Shown in pieces: positions 1 to 8,485 of a stretch of 64,000 nucleotides of DNA (its first letter is position 1; every line of letters begins with the position of its first letter). Location of the stretch: NCBI GenBank assembly GCA_050186825.1, contig JBFWYD010000030.1, forward strand, positions 56,818 through 120,817. The letters run 5' to 3'. The DNA comes from NORP233 sp050186825 (GTDB lineage: Bacteria > Planctomycetota > J058). Both the position numbers and the translations under genes were made by a program. The notes below the pieces were generated by a model. The model was given only the letters and a program-made list of their open reading frames with translations, was not told the origin of the DNA and made no database searches.

Positions 1-205
1 GGGCCTCGTCCTGGACCCCCTTGATCAGCGCGCGGCGCTGCTCCTGGTCGGTGACCTTCTCGAAGCACTCCAGGGCGTCGCTCTTGCGCCCGGCCGCGGC
101 GTAGCGCTGGCCCAGCTTCGCGTAGTCGGGGGCGCGCTTGGGGACCCCGTAGAGGACGTTGCGCCGCTCGAGGGCGTCGGGCAGTCCGGACTCGGCCTTC
201 GCCAT
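1..205 (-). CDS. TPR-like protein, N-terminal part (runs off the window)
   Basis: Only the first 68 residues are inside the window. The reading frame opens with ATG at 205, one base after the stop of the zinc-ribbon gene that precedes it on the minus strand, so the two are probably co-transcribed. Residues about 29-50 (YAKLGQRYAAAGRKSDALEC) have the alternating small and aromatic residues of a tetratricopeptide repeat, which suggests a helical protein-interaction module. No catalytic motif is visible in the fragment and the function is unknown. Confidence 0.6.
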   Translation of the reverse strand, partial: MAKAESGLPDALERRNVLYGVPKRAPDYAKLGQRYAAAGRKSDALECFEKVTDQEQRRALIKGVQDEA

Positions 206-206
206 C

Positions 207-536
207 TCAGCTCCCGCCGCCGCTGGAGCCGCCCGAACTGGAGCCCGAACTGCTCGAGGTGCCGCTCGAGGCGCTGCTCGAGCTGCTGCTCGAGCTCTCC
301 TTGACCTGCTTGGCGGCCTCCTTGGTGCGCTCGACCTTGGCGTCGGGCGAGGGCTTCTTGTAGTCGGTGCAGTAGAAGCCCGTCCCCTTGAAGATCAGCG
401 CCGCGCCGGTGCCGATCAGCCGCCGCAGCGAGGCCTGCTGGCACTCGGGGCAGTCCTTGAGCGGGTCCGAGCTCATCGTCTGGAAGTGCTCGAAGCGGTG
501 GCCGCACGCCTCGCACACGTAGTCGTAGGTGGGCAT
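207..536 (-). CDS. FmdB-family zinc ribbon protein with Ser/Gly tail
   Basis: A 109-residue protein that begins MPTYDYVCEACG and has a second CPEC pair near residue 32, giving the four cysteines of the FmdB/CxxC_CXXC_SSSS regulatory zinc ribbon. After the ribbon come a short basic stretch and about 30 residues almost entirely of Ser and Gly, typical of this family in GC-rich bacteria. The start is ATG at 536, with AAGGAG about seven bases upstream; the ATG at 542 would abut the ribosome site. Family members are small, often hypothetical, putative regulators; the exact role is not known. It sits directly upstream of the TPR-like gene. Confidence 0.85.
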   Translation of the reverse strand: MPTYDYVCEACGHRFEHFQTMSSDPLKDCPECQQASLRRLIGTGAALIFKGTGFYCTDYKKPSPDAKVERTKEAAKQVKESSSSSSSSASSGTSSSSGSSSGGSSGGGS

Positions 537-680
537 GACCATCTCCTTGGTCGCTGGGCGGGAGTCTAACCGGTCCCCCCGGGAGTGCTGAGCCTCGCTT
601 CAGGGCGCCCGACCCGGGGCCTGGACCCGCTGGGGCTGGACCCGCTGGACTCCGAACGCGCGCCTGCCGATCATTACCCC

Positions 681-2579
681 ATGGTTTCGGGCCCCCTCCC
701 CCCGGGAACGAAGGTCGCGCGCCGCTACCGGCTGGTGGAGCAGCTCGGGCGCGGGCACGCGGGAGAGGTTTACCGGGCGCGCACCCGCAGCGGGCGGGAG
801 GTGGCGCTCGAGCTGCTCGACGCCGAGGCGGACGAGGTGGCCGCCACCTCCTTCCAGCACCGCTACGCGGTCGCCGTCCACGAGGTCGGCCGCGACCCCG
901 GCACCGGGCGCCTCTACGTGGTCATGGACCTGGTCGAGGGGCGCTCCCTCGAGCAGCTCCTGCGCGAGGCGCCGCTGCGCCCCGAGCGGGTGGTGCGCCT
1001 CGGGCAGCAGCTGCTCGAGGCGATCGAGGCCGCGCACCGCGAGGGCCTGGTGCACCGGGCCCTGACGCCGAGCAAGGTCCTGGTCACCCACCCGGGGACC
1101 CCCGACGAGGAGGTGCGCGTGCTCGGCTTCGCGCTCGGCGCCCCGCTCGGGGCGGCGGCCCGCCCGCCGGAGAGCGCCTTCACCCGCCAGGCCGAGGCCC
1201 TGCGCGCGCGCGTCGCCGCCCGCGACCCGGGCCTGGCCACGCGCACCCGTCTCAACCCGCGCCCGCTCCCGGCCGTGCTCCGCCAGACCGAGGGGCTGGC
1301 CTACGCCAGCCCGGAGGTCCTCCTGGGGCGCCCCTTCGACGAGCGGGCCGACCTCTACAGCGTGGGCGCCGTGCTCTACGCCGCGCTGGCGCAGGTCCCG
1401 CCCTTCCAGGCGCCGCTCGACTCGAGCGACCCCGAGCGCGGGCTGCGCGAGCGGATCGAGGGGCGCGACCCGACCTCGCTCGGGCGCGCCGCCCCCGGCG
1501 TGCCGCAGCCGCTGGCTGACGTGATCCACCAGGCGCTGAGCAAGAGCCCGCTCGACCGCCCCCTCGACGCGCGCGTGTTCCGGCGCGCGCTGCGCCGCTG
1601 CCTGGACCGCGCCCCGATCGCGCTGCTCCTCCCGGGGACCCCCGAGGCCGAGGGCGCCGCCGCGGCCCCGGAGCCGGCCGCGCCCCCCGAGGTCGTGGTC
1701 CGCCCTGCGGGCGGCGCGCGGCTGGTGATCAAGAAGGACGACCTCCCGCCCCCGCGGCCGCGGCTGGTGCTCGCCCGCCCGCCGCGGCTCCTCCCGCGGC
1801 TGGTGCTCGCGGGCGCCGTGGTGGCGCTGATGGGCGGGCTCTGCCTGCTGGCGCGCTGGAGCTGGCGCTCGCGCGTCCACGGCGAGACGCGCTTCCGCCC
1901 GCTGGACGAGGACGCGCCCAAGCCCGCCTGGGCGGCGCTCTCGACCGCGAGCTTCGGCGCCCTGCCGGCGGGGGTGACCTGGACCCCCGAGCCCGGGCAG
2001 CTCGCGCTCAAGAAGGACGGGTCGGTGCTGATGTGGTTCCCGGGCGGGATCACGAGGGTGGGCTCGCACACGGTCCCGGTCCCGGGCTTCTTCATCGGGC
2101 GTCACGAGGTGACCTGGGGCCAGCTCGCGCGCTACTGCGCGGCGGAGGGGCGCGCCGCGCCCCAGGTCCTCTCCGCTGGGCGCACGCCGCCGGTCTTGAT
2201 CAGCGGCGACCATCCCGCCGCCGACGTCCCCTTCGAGCTGGCCCGGGCCTACTGCGAGTGGGCCGGCGGCCGGCTGCCCAACGAGGCCGAGTGGGTCTCG
2301 GCCGCGGGCGCCGACGCCGGCGCGCCCTACCCCTGGGGGAGCGAGCCGCCGCGCGACGGCGACTACGGCGTGCTCGACGCCCTTCAGCCGATCACCTGGC
2401 CCGTGGGGAGCGCGCCCAAGAACGAGAGCCGGCTCGGCGTGCGCGACGCCTACGGGAACGCGGCCGAGTGGCTGTCCGACCAGCGGCTGGCGACCTTCGC
2501 CCGGCGCGCGAAGCTCGAGGACCTGCGCGACCGCCCGCGCGGCTTCCGGATCGTGGTCCCCGCGCTGGAGGAGCGCTGA
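681..2579 (+). CDS. Pseudokinase-transmembrane-FGE/sulfatase-modifying-factor fusion
   Basis: About 632 residues. Residues 15-270 follow the Hanks kinase fold: the glycine loop GRGHAGEV is kept, but the VAIK lysine is glutamate (VALELL), HRD is HRA, the metal-binding Asn of the catalytic loop is Lys, and DFG is GFA. All main catalytic residues are lost, so this should be an inactive pseudokinase. A Pro-rich linker and one membrane helix (about 373-393) lead to an FGE/SUMF1-type domain (about 430-632) with RLPNEAEW and GNAAEW motifs and a C-terminal GFRIV. FGE domains without the two active cysteines usually act as ligand-binding C-type-lectin-like folds; none is obvious here. A GTG at 585 would add 32 less biased residues; ATG 681 fits kinase family starts better. 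Confidence 0.85.
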   Translation: MVSGPLPPGTKVARRYRLVEQLGRGHAGEVYRARTRSGREVALELLDAEADEVAATSFQHRYAVAVHEVGRDPGTGRLYVVMDLVEGRSLEQLLREAPLRPERVVRLGQQLLEAIEAAHREGLVHRALTPSKVLVTHPGTPDEEVRVLGFALGAPLGAAARPPESAFTRQAEALRARVAARDPGLATRTRLNPRPLPAVLRQTEGLAYASPEVLLGRPFDERADLYSVGAVLYAALAQVPPFQAPLDSSDPERGLRERIEGRDPTSLGRAAPGVPQPLADVIHQALSKSPLDRPLDARVFRRALRRCLDRAPIALLLPGTPEAEGAAAAPEPAAPPEVVVRPAGGARLVIKKDDLPPPRPRLVLARPPRLLPRLVLAGAVVALMGGLCLLARWSWRSRVHGETRFRPLDEDAPKPAWAALSTASFGALPAGVTWTPEPGQLALKKDGSVLMWFPGGITRVGSHTVPVPGFFIGRHEVTWGQLARYCAAEGRAAPQVLSAGRTPPVLISGDHPAADVPFELARAYCEWAGGRLPNEAEWVSAAGADAGAPYPWGSEPPRDGDYGVLDALQPITWPVGSAPKNESRLGVRDAYGNAAEWLSDQRLATFARRAKLEDLRDRPRGFRIVVPALEER

Positions 2580-2655
2580 GTTGAGGAGGTCTGCGCCTCG
2601 CGGGCGGCGAGTGTGGACGGACGGCGGTTGACGGCGCAGACCTCCACAACTCAGC
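2575..2655 (+). terminator. Long hairpin overlapping the stop codon
   Basis: Two 23-base arms, 2575-2597 and 2633-2655, pair with a single mismatch. The left arm contains the TGA of the pseudokinase gene. No U-run follows directly. It is the first of several similar stop-codon hairpins in the window. Confidence 0.6.
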
Positions 2656-2703
2656 CTATGTGGGGCGGGGTCGGGCGCACCAGAACGGGGTTGGCCAGGT
2701 TGG

Positions 2704-2765
2704 AAAGATGGGCTGACGCCCCAGGCTCGAGCGCCCTCGGTGGGGCGGGGGTCCGAGGCGCTCGA
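2704..2765. repeat. Dispersed copy of the GGGCTGACGCC repeat
   Basis: The motif GGGCTGACGCC at 2710-2720, followed by a gcgcc and ggggcgggggtc pattern, resembles the degenerate units found at 59185-59660. Like that array, it lies just after a stop-codon hairpin. The match is by eye and partly degenerate. Confidence 0.4.
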
Positions 2766-2818
2766 GTGTTCTGCTGACTCTCGGCTGGGCTGGGATCGGC
2801 GCCTGCGGTCCTCTCCGC

Positions 2819-4369
2819 TCAGCCCGGGAGCACGCGTCCGCTGTTGGTGACCTCGCCCGGGAGCGCGAGGCCCGTGGCCATCCCGGTGAGCGCGTCGTGG
2901 AGCGCCGCGCGCTCGGTCAGGAGGCGCGCGACCGCGGCGCGGTAGCGAGCGCGGGTCAGGCGCACGCGCAGGGCGCGCAGGGTGCGCGATGTCAGCTCGC
3001 CGTAGCGCAGAGCGAACAGCCCGCCGGCGGCGGCCAGGAGCAGGGTGGAGAGCGCGGCCGCCGTGGGCGTGTGGGGGATCCGCCCCGGGAAGGCGCGGGC
3101 CAGGTCGAGCCAGCCCAGCCACACCAGCGCGCCGGCCCCCGCCCAGGCCGCGGGGAACAGGAGCACGCCCAGCAGCCACTTGATCGTGGCCAGGTCCTTC
3201 TGCTGGCGGGCCGAGAGCCAGGAGATCCAGCGGATCGCGAGGTAGGGCAGGCCGTTGACGGCGGCGCCGAGCACGAGCAGCGGCGGGAGGAGCAGGTAGA
3301 CCCCGAGCACCTGCAGCGCGAGCAGCAGCGAGTAGAGCGGCCGCGCCTGGCGCGGGCTGCGGTCGAGCTCGTCGTCCTCGAGGCCGAGGCCGATCAGGTC
3401 CTCGTGGTACTCGCGCACCCGGCGCAGCAGCGCGGCCGTCGCCTCGGGCGCGTCCTCGCGCCGGCGCTGGTAGCCCTCCCACACCCGGGCGAAGCCGAGC
3501 GCGCGCTCGCCGGGGCCGGGCGCGGCCAACTCGGCCCCCGCGCGCCGCGCCCGCTCGGCGCGCAGCAGCGCCCGCGCGCGCTGCATCAGGTGGTGCAGCT
3601 CCCAGCTCTCGGTGGGGCGCACGCTGGCCACCAGCGCCCGCTCGAGCTCGGCGGTCAGCTCGGCGCAGCGGGCGCGGTAGTCCTCCTCGCTCGTCTCGGG
3701 GGGCAGCTCGGCCAGGCGCTCGGGCAGCTCGAGCGGCGGGTGGAGCTCGACCAGGGCGTCGCTGCGGAAGGTCTGCTTCTCGCCGTAGTGGAGCCCCACC
3801 GGCACGATCGCCGGCAGCGGCGCACCCGGCGGGCGCAGCTGACAGGCGCGGTAGTAGAGCCGCGCCGCCCCGACCTTCAGCGCCTGGAGGTGCGGCGCGT
3901 CGTGGCTGACCCCCTCGGGGAACAGGGTCGAGTAGCTGCCGTCGGCCACGACCCGCGCCAGCGCGTCCAGGCTCTCGCGGTTGCGCGCCCGCCGCGCCTC
4001 GTCGCCCTCGCTCTCTCGCGCGCTTCGCTCGCTCCGAGCGCTCCGAGCGCCTGGGGGGACTATCCCCCGCCTCGCTTCGCTCGGCTCCCCCTCCTGGTCC
4101 TGGGCCCGGTAGATCGGCACCGTGCCCAGGGCACGCATCAGGAGCCCGAGCACCGGCCAGCGGAACAGCCCGTGGCGCGCGCCGAACACCACCCGCCGCG
4201 GCACGTGGGTCAGGATCAGCGCGGGGTCGATCAGCCCGTTGGGGTGCCAGGACACGAGCACGCCGCCCCGCTCGGGCGGGGGCAGGTGCTCCAGCCCGGC
4301 CACCTCCACGCGGCGGAAGAAGCAGCCGAGCAGCCAGCGCACGAAGCGCACCGCGAGGTCGCGGGTCAC
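2819..4369 (-). CDS. PlsC-like glycerolipid acyltransferase with C-terminal membrane helices
   Basis: About 516 residues. The N-terminal half is a glycerol-phosphate acyltransferase domain: SWHPNGLIDP (an HX5D form of the NHX4D motif, as in Gat1/Gpt2-like enzymes), a PIYR segment and the FPEGVSHD block. It probably transfers acyl chains from acyl-CoA or acyl-ACP to a glycerophospholipid precursor at the inner membrane. The C-terminal half has about three to four hydrophobic helices. The GTG start overlaps the stop of the RloB gene (GTGA), so translation is coupled to the RloAB pair. Between the PIYR and FPEG blocks is an Arg/Ser/Glu-rich insert encoded by a palindromic REP-like sequence. Whether it belongs to the defence unit or only shares its transcript is unknown. 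Confidence 0.8.
   Translation of the reverse strand: MTRDLAVRFVRWLLGCFFRRVEVAGLEHLPPPERGGVLVSWHPNGLIDPALILTHVPRRVVFGARHGLFRWPVLGLLMRALGTVPIYRAQDQEGEPSEARRGIVPPGARSARSERSARESEGDEARRARNRESLDALARVVADGSYSTLFPEGVSHDAPHLQALKVGAARLYYRACQLRPPGAPLPAIVPVGLHYGEKQTFRSDALVELHPPLELPERLAELPPETSEEDYRARCAELTAELERALVASVRPTESWELHHLMQRARALLRAERARRAGAELAAPGPGERALGFARVWEGYQRRREDAPEATAALLRRVREYHEDLIGLGLEDDELDRSPRQARPLYSLLLALQVLGVYLLLPPLLVLGAAVNGLPYLAIRWISWLSARQQKDLATIKWLLGVLLFPAAWAGAGALVWLGWLDLARAFPGRIPHTPTAAALSTLLLAAAGGLFALRYGELTSRTLRALRVRLTRARYRAAVARLLTERAALHDALTGMATGLALPGEVTNSGRVLPG
4015..4092. repeat. REP-like palindromic insert inside the acyltransferase gene
   Basis: The segment has CGCTTCGCTCG and CTCCGAGCG palindromic blocks and a GGGGGACTATCCCCC hairpin. 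On the coding strand it reads as a low-complexity Arg/Ser/Glu insert of about 26 codons and keeps the frame. It looks like a small mobile or REP-type element tolerated in a loop of the protein. Confidence 0.5.
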
Positions 4370-4980
4370 GCGGGTGCCGTGGGGAGGAGCTGCTTGACGA
4401 GGCGGTAGACGTGGGTCCCGATCGACTGGGCCCAGCGGTCCTCAGGTGAAGGGTCACTTGCCTGGGCCCGGTCGCAGGCGGTCTGCACCACCTCACGGAC
4501 GAGGTAGGCGTCGGGGCCCGGGTTGAGCTCGCCCCAGGCCTTCTTGCAGGCCGAGCTGATGCCGTCGGCGGCCAATCCGTGCGCCTCGCGGACGTGCAGG
4601 ATCAGCCAGAGCTCGAAGCACGGCGTGCTGACGGCGAGGTCGTAGCGCCGCTGCCGCGCCTGGGTGGCGACCTCGGAGACGCGCGCCGCGGTCCAGGTGT
4701 CGCGGTCGAAGACGAGCCAGCGCTGGTCGAAGGCCTCGAGGCGGTACTTGCCTTCGATGTCGACGAGGCGCTCCAGGACCCAGTTGGGCGCGGAGGTCCC
4801 ATCCCGAGGAGGTGTGGGCACGACCTCGATGTGCACCCGACTACGGTCGACGAGCTCCCGCTCCTGCAGCCCGCGGAAGTAGTCGGGCTCGGTTCGTTCG
4901 CCCTCCGTGGCCACCAGGAAGATGCGGGCGTCTCGGCGGTTGACGGTCCGGTCTAGCAGCCTCGTGCGCTGGAACTTCAC
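4366..4980 (-). CDS. rloB: RloB-family protein, probable Abi-type defence component
   Basis: A 204-residue protein matching the RloB family: an N-terminal EGERTEPDYF motif, an acidic VFDRDTW segment and a conserved STPCFELWLILH block. The order of acidic motifs resembles a TOPRIM-like nuclease core. RloB proteins are found next to AAA/ABC-type ATPases in restriction and abortive-infection loci, and that is the arrangement here. GTG at 4980 overlaps the ATPase stop (GTGA), and its own stop overlaps the acyltransferase start. The proposed role is the effector partner of the ATPase; target and trigger are not visible. Base usage is a little less extreme than in flanking housekeeping genes, compatible with transfer. 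Confidence 0.8.
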   Translation of the reverse strand: MKFQRTRLLDRTVNRRDARIFLVATEGERTEPDYFRGLQERELVDRSRVHIEVVPTPPRDGTSAPNWVLERLVDIEGKYRLEAFDQRWLVFDRDTWTAARVSEVATQARQRRYDLAVSTPCFELWLILHVREAHGLAADGISSACKKAWGELNPGPDAYLVREVVQTACDRAQASDPSPEDRWAQSIGTHVYRLVKQLLPTAPA

Positions 4981-6260
4981 GTCCCCTGGAGCGCCTTCGT
5001 CCAGCCGAGGCGCTCGGGGTCACCCAGGAAGGGCACTGCGCCAAAGCGACCCTGAAGGTAGCCCCGCTCCACGGCAGGACCGAGCGCCTCGAGCTGAGCG
5101 TGGTCGAACTCAGCCAGCGAGTAGAGGTGGCTGGCGCCAGCGCGATCCTTCTCCACGAACCAGATCGAGTCGGGGCGCAGGAGCTCGAGGTTCAGGAGGT
5201 TGGTGTCGTGGGTGGTGAAGATGAGTTGCGAGTGGTTGCCCTGTGCCGCCCTGGAGAACGCTCGCACGAAGAAGCTGGAGAGGAGCGTGTGCAGACTCCG
5301 ATCTAGCTCGTCGATCACGACCAAGCGCGCAGGTGCTTCATCCTGAAGGTCGTGAATCAGCGGCGCGAGCTTGAGGAGGCGGCGCGTGCCATCAGACTCC
5401 TCACTGAGGGCAAAGGGCACAGGAGCAGAGTCCTTCGCCGCATGTGCAAGGCGGAGACGCCGGTCGTCAGCGTTCAGGACGGTGAGCAGCATCCCCAAGA
5501 TCCCTTCCCCGCCCGGGCTACCGCCTCCGAGCAGAGACCGATCGGCGGCGGGATCGACCACCACACCCGAAACTCCAGTGCCGGCCTCCCCGAGGAAGTT
5601 CCCTAGGAAGGTGGCGAGAGCCGGGTCCTGCTCGATCCTGGTGGCGAGCCCCTTCGTCCCCAAGCCGTGACCAACCAGGTCGAGGCCCTCGCGGAACCAG
5701 CGCACCAAGAACGACAGCTCGTGCCCCTCTCGGGCGCCGGCCTCGTGGAGGAACAACTGGTTCGAGCTCGTTCCCTTGGCGAGGAACTCGAGGAAGCGCT
5801 GGCGCTCGGGGTCAGGCGCCAGTTCCGGGGTGATTCGGAACTCCTGCCCTTCGCGTCCGTAGAGCGGAACCTCCTCGCCTTCGTCGGTCGTCCTGGCGAG
5901 CCACTCGGCTTGGACGGACTCCGCGTCCAGGAAGAAGCCGAACGAGTAGTGCGCGCCGGCGAGTTCGAGCTCGAACTCGAAGCTCGAGGGCGCCTGCCCA
6001 AGCGCGGCATCGAGCTTGAAAGGAGCCAGCTCTGCGGGCGGACCACCGACCACGCGGTTGCGAGCGAACTGGAGGGCCGAAATCAGGTTGGACTTGCCTG
6101 ACGCGTTCGCTCCGTAGATCGCGGCCACGCGGAGCACGAATCGCCCACCCGGCCCCGAGAGCACAGCTCCGTCCGCCTCACCGCCGGGCGCCGCGAGCAT
6201 GCTCAGGGTGGTCTTGTCGCGGAACGAGAGGTAGTTGCCGACCGTGAACTGGAGCAGCAT
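4977..6260 (-). CDS. rloA: RloA-like AAA/ABC-type ATPase
   Basis: A 427-residue ATP-binding protein of the AAA_15/AAA_21 (OLD/RloA-like) group. It opens MLLQFTVGNYLSFRD, the typical start of these overcoming-lysogenization-type ATPases. Walker A is GANASGKSN near residue 50, Walker B is LVVIDELD near 313, and a switch histidine follows in FTTHDTN. No nuclease domain is fused; the partner RloB gene follows with a four-base overlap. Established knowledge: such ATPases pair with RloB, PtuB or TOPRIM effectors in anti-phage systems. The specific system name is inference. Spacing to the divergent upstream gene is about 130 bases. Confidence 0.85.
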   Translation of the reverse strand: MLLQFTVGNYLSFRDKTTLSMLAAPGGEADGAVLSGPGGRFVLRVAAIYGANASGKSNLISALQFARNRVVGGPPAELAPFKLDAALGQAPSSFEFELELAGAHYSFGFFLDAESVQAEWLARTTDEGEEVPLYGREGQEFRITPELAPDPERQRFLEFLAKGTSSNQLFLHEAGAREGHELSFLVRWFREGLDLVGHGLGTKGLATRIEQDPALATFLGNFLGEAGTGVSGVVVDPAADRSLLGGGSPGGEGILGMLLTVLNADDRRLRLAHAAKDSAPVPFALSEESDGTRRLLKLAPLIHDLQDEAPARLVVIDELDRSLHTLLSSFFVRAFSRAAQGNHSQLIFTTHDTNLLNLELLRPDSIWFVEKDRAGASHLYSLAEFDHAQLEALGPAVERGYLQGRFGAVPFLGDPERLGWTKALQGT

Positions 6261-6390
6261 GGCGCTCTCCTCGCGGGCTCAGGATACACGAGCCCGCAGG
6301 CGGACCTTGGGGAGGAGCCTCGGGCGGGGCTGGCCCGCGCCGTGCTAGACAGCTAGACTCCCCGGCCCGAACCTCCTGGAAAGGACCGCA

Positions 6391-8481
6391 GTGGCCACTC
6401 CCGACCGCGTGGAGCTCCCTTGCCCGGTCTGCGGCAACCACTTCCGGGCCCGCTCGATGGGCTCGAGCTACTTCATCGCCGGGGTCGACACCGACCTCCG
6501 GGAGACGGGCAGCATCGAGGACGTCCGGCGTTACTGCATCGCCACCTGCCCGCACTGCTGCTACAGCGACTACACCTGGGAGTTCCTCGAGGAGCCGCTC
6601 GCGCCCGAGGTGCGGGCCAAGGTGGGCGCGGCGCTGGGGACCGACCCCGAGCATCCCGGCCCCGCCCGCAACCGGCCCTTCGGTGACTTCGAGCGCCTGA
6701 GCCTGGCGCGGACCTGCTTCGAGGCGCGCGCCCTGGACCGGGCGTCCCTGGCGGAGCTGGCGCTGCTCGCCTACTACGTGGCCCAGGACCTGGGCCGGCG
6801 CGACCTGGAGCCGGAGCTGCGCGAGGACGCCTACCAGCGCTTCCTGGCCGCCCAGGAGGACGAGCTCCCGGAGCCCCTGGCCAAGCGCTACGCCTACCTG
6901 GCCGGCGAGCTGGCCCGGCGCGGCGGGCGCGAGGACGAGGCGCTCCAGCAGTTCGCCCGCGCGATGGAGATCCAGGACGAGGACGGCGACTGGGACCCCG
7001 AGGGGCGCGCCTGGGACATCGGCCGCATGGCCCAGCGAATGCACGCCCGCGTGCAGTACCAGGACGCCGACCCGGACGTGCTCCTGGAGCTGATCGAGGG
7101 CGAGGACCCGGACGTGGCCTCGGAGGCCAGCCGCCTGCTCGCGACCCGGCGCGACCGCGCCAGCCTGGACGGGATCGCCCGGGCCTTCGGCCGGGCCGGG
7201 ACCGCCACCCGCGTGAGCATGCTCCGCGAGCTGGTGGTCGAGCCGCGGCCCGAGTTCGCGCCGCTCTTCCTCCAGGCGCTCCAGGCCCAGGCCCCCGAGG
7301 AGCTGCGGCTCGGGGCGCGCGGGCTGGGCGGGCTCGCCGACCCGGCCCACGCCCCGGCGCTCCTGGCCGCGCTCGAGCGCGGCGTGCTCTCGACCGAGGC
7401 CGCGCTGACCGACGCCCTGCGCCGGGTCGGCGCGCCCGGGACCTTCGAGGCCGTGGCCGCGGTGCTCGGCTCGTGGGAGCAGCAGACCGCCGAGGCCGCG
7501 GGCGTGGACGAGAGCTGGTTCTTCACCAGCGACCCCGCGCCGCTGCGGACCTTCCTCTACACGAGCGGCACCCCGCGCGGGCGCGAGCTCCTGCTGCGCG
7601 ACCTGGCCGCGGCGCCCGGGGAGAACGACCTCTGGGACAAGGTGCCCTCGGGCGGGCCGGTCAGCGCGGCGATCGCCTTCGACGGCGACCTCTCGGCGGA
7701 CCTGGTCGCGCTGCTCCGCGACGACGCGCCCGCCGCCCGGCGCTGGGCCGCCTACGTGCTCGCCGAGCGCGGCGTGAGCTCCGCCCGCGCCGCGATCGCG
7801 CCCCTGCTCCAGGACCCCGACGCGGTGGTCCGGCTCCAGGCCGCCTCCTCGCTGGCGCGGCTGGGTGACCCCAGCCACGAGCAGGTGGTGCTCGAGGAGC
7901 TGGGCGCGCTCGACAAGGGCGATCTGCCCTTCGCGCTCCACTTCCTGGTCGGCTTCCGCAGCCCCGCGGTCAAGGACTTCCTGCTCCAGCTCTGGCGCGA
8001 GGAGCGGGCCGCGCGCAGCGAGCTCCTGCCGCTGCTCGGGCGCCAGGCGCTCGACGCCGAGCTCGAGGCGCTGCTCAACACCAGCCTGCTGGAGAACGAC
8101 GACGACACGCGCGCGGGCGCGGTGACCGGGCTGGCGTTCACGGGCACGGCCGACGCCGCCGCGCGGCTGCGCGTGCTCTACGACCTCGAGGACTCGGACG
8201 AGGTGCTCCGCCGCCTGGTCCACGGCCTGGGGGCGCTGGCCCGCGCCGGGCACCACCGCGAGGAGACGCTCGAGTTCCTGCGCGAGCGCCTGGAGCGCGC
8301 CACACCGCGGCTGCGCTTCCCGATCGCGCTGACCCTGCTCCAGCTCGACGACCCGACCGGGATCGACGTGGTGCGCGAGCGCGCGGCCCTGTTCCACGAG
8401 TCCTACGACCGCTACGACCTGGCTGCCCCGGCCCTGGGCGCGCTCGCCCGCTACGAGGCCCAGCAGCGCGCGGGCAGTTGA
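6391..8481 (+). CDS. Zinc-ribbon (DUF2225-like) protein with TPR and HEAT repeats
   Basis: A 696-residue cytoplasmic protein. Residues 1-75 contain two CxxC pairs (CPVCG and CPHCC) separated by a D-x-D-rich segment, like the DUF2225 zinc-binding domain. Residues about 100-230 are helical and TPR-like, and the rest is a long run of HEAT-type helical pairs (for example ARRWAAYVLAERG and AVVRLQAASSLARLG). It probably acts as a scaffold; no enzyme motif is seen. The GTG start at 6391 has AAAGGA about seven bases upstream. The pyrE gene follows after four bases. Confidence 0.7.
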   Translation: MATPDRVELPCPVCGNHFRARSMGSSYFIAGVDTDLRETGSIEDVRRYCIATCPHCCYSDYTWEFLEEPLAPEVRAKVGAALGTDPEHPGPARNRPFGDFERLSLARTCFEARALDRASLAELALLAYYVAQDLGRRDLEPELREDAYQRFLAAQEDELPEPLAKRYAYLAGELARRGGREDEALQQFARAMEIQDEDGDWDPEGRAWDIGRMAQRMHARVQYQDADPDVLLELIEGEDPDVASEASRLLATRRDRASLDGIARAFGRAGTATRVSMLRELVVEPRPEFAPLFLQALQAQAPEELRLGARGLGGLADPAHAPALLAALERGVLSTEAALTDALRRVGAPGTFEAVAAVLGSWEQQTAEAAGVDESWFFTSDPAPLRTFLYTSGTPRGRELLLRDLAAAPGENDLWDKVPSGGPVSAAIAFDGDLSADLVALLRDDAPAARRWAAYVLAERGVSSARAAIAPLLQDPDAVVRLQAASSLARLGDPSHEQVVLEELGALDKGDLPFALHFLVGFRSPAVKDFLLQLWREERAARSELLPLLGRQALDAELEALLNTSLLENDDDTRAGAVTGLAFTGTADAAARLRVLYDLEDSDEVLRRLVHGLGALARAGHHREETLEFLRERLERATPRLRFPIALTLLQLDDPTGIDVVRERAALFHESYDRYDLAAPALGALARYEAQQRAGS

Positions 8482-8485
8482 GGGC

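Noticed and set aside
600..4496. A 1298-residue minus-strand open frame
   Set aside because: It runs antisense to the pseudokinase gene and overlaps the acyltransferase in another frame. It is Arg/Ala/Gly-rich without motifs, the usual shadow in GC-rich DNA.
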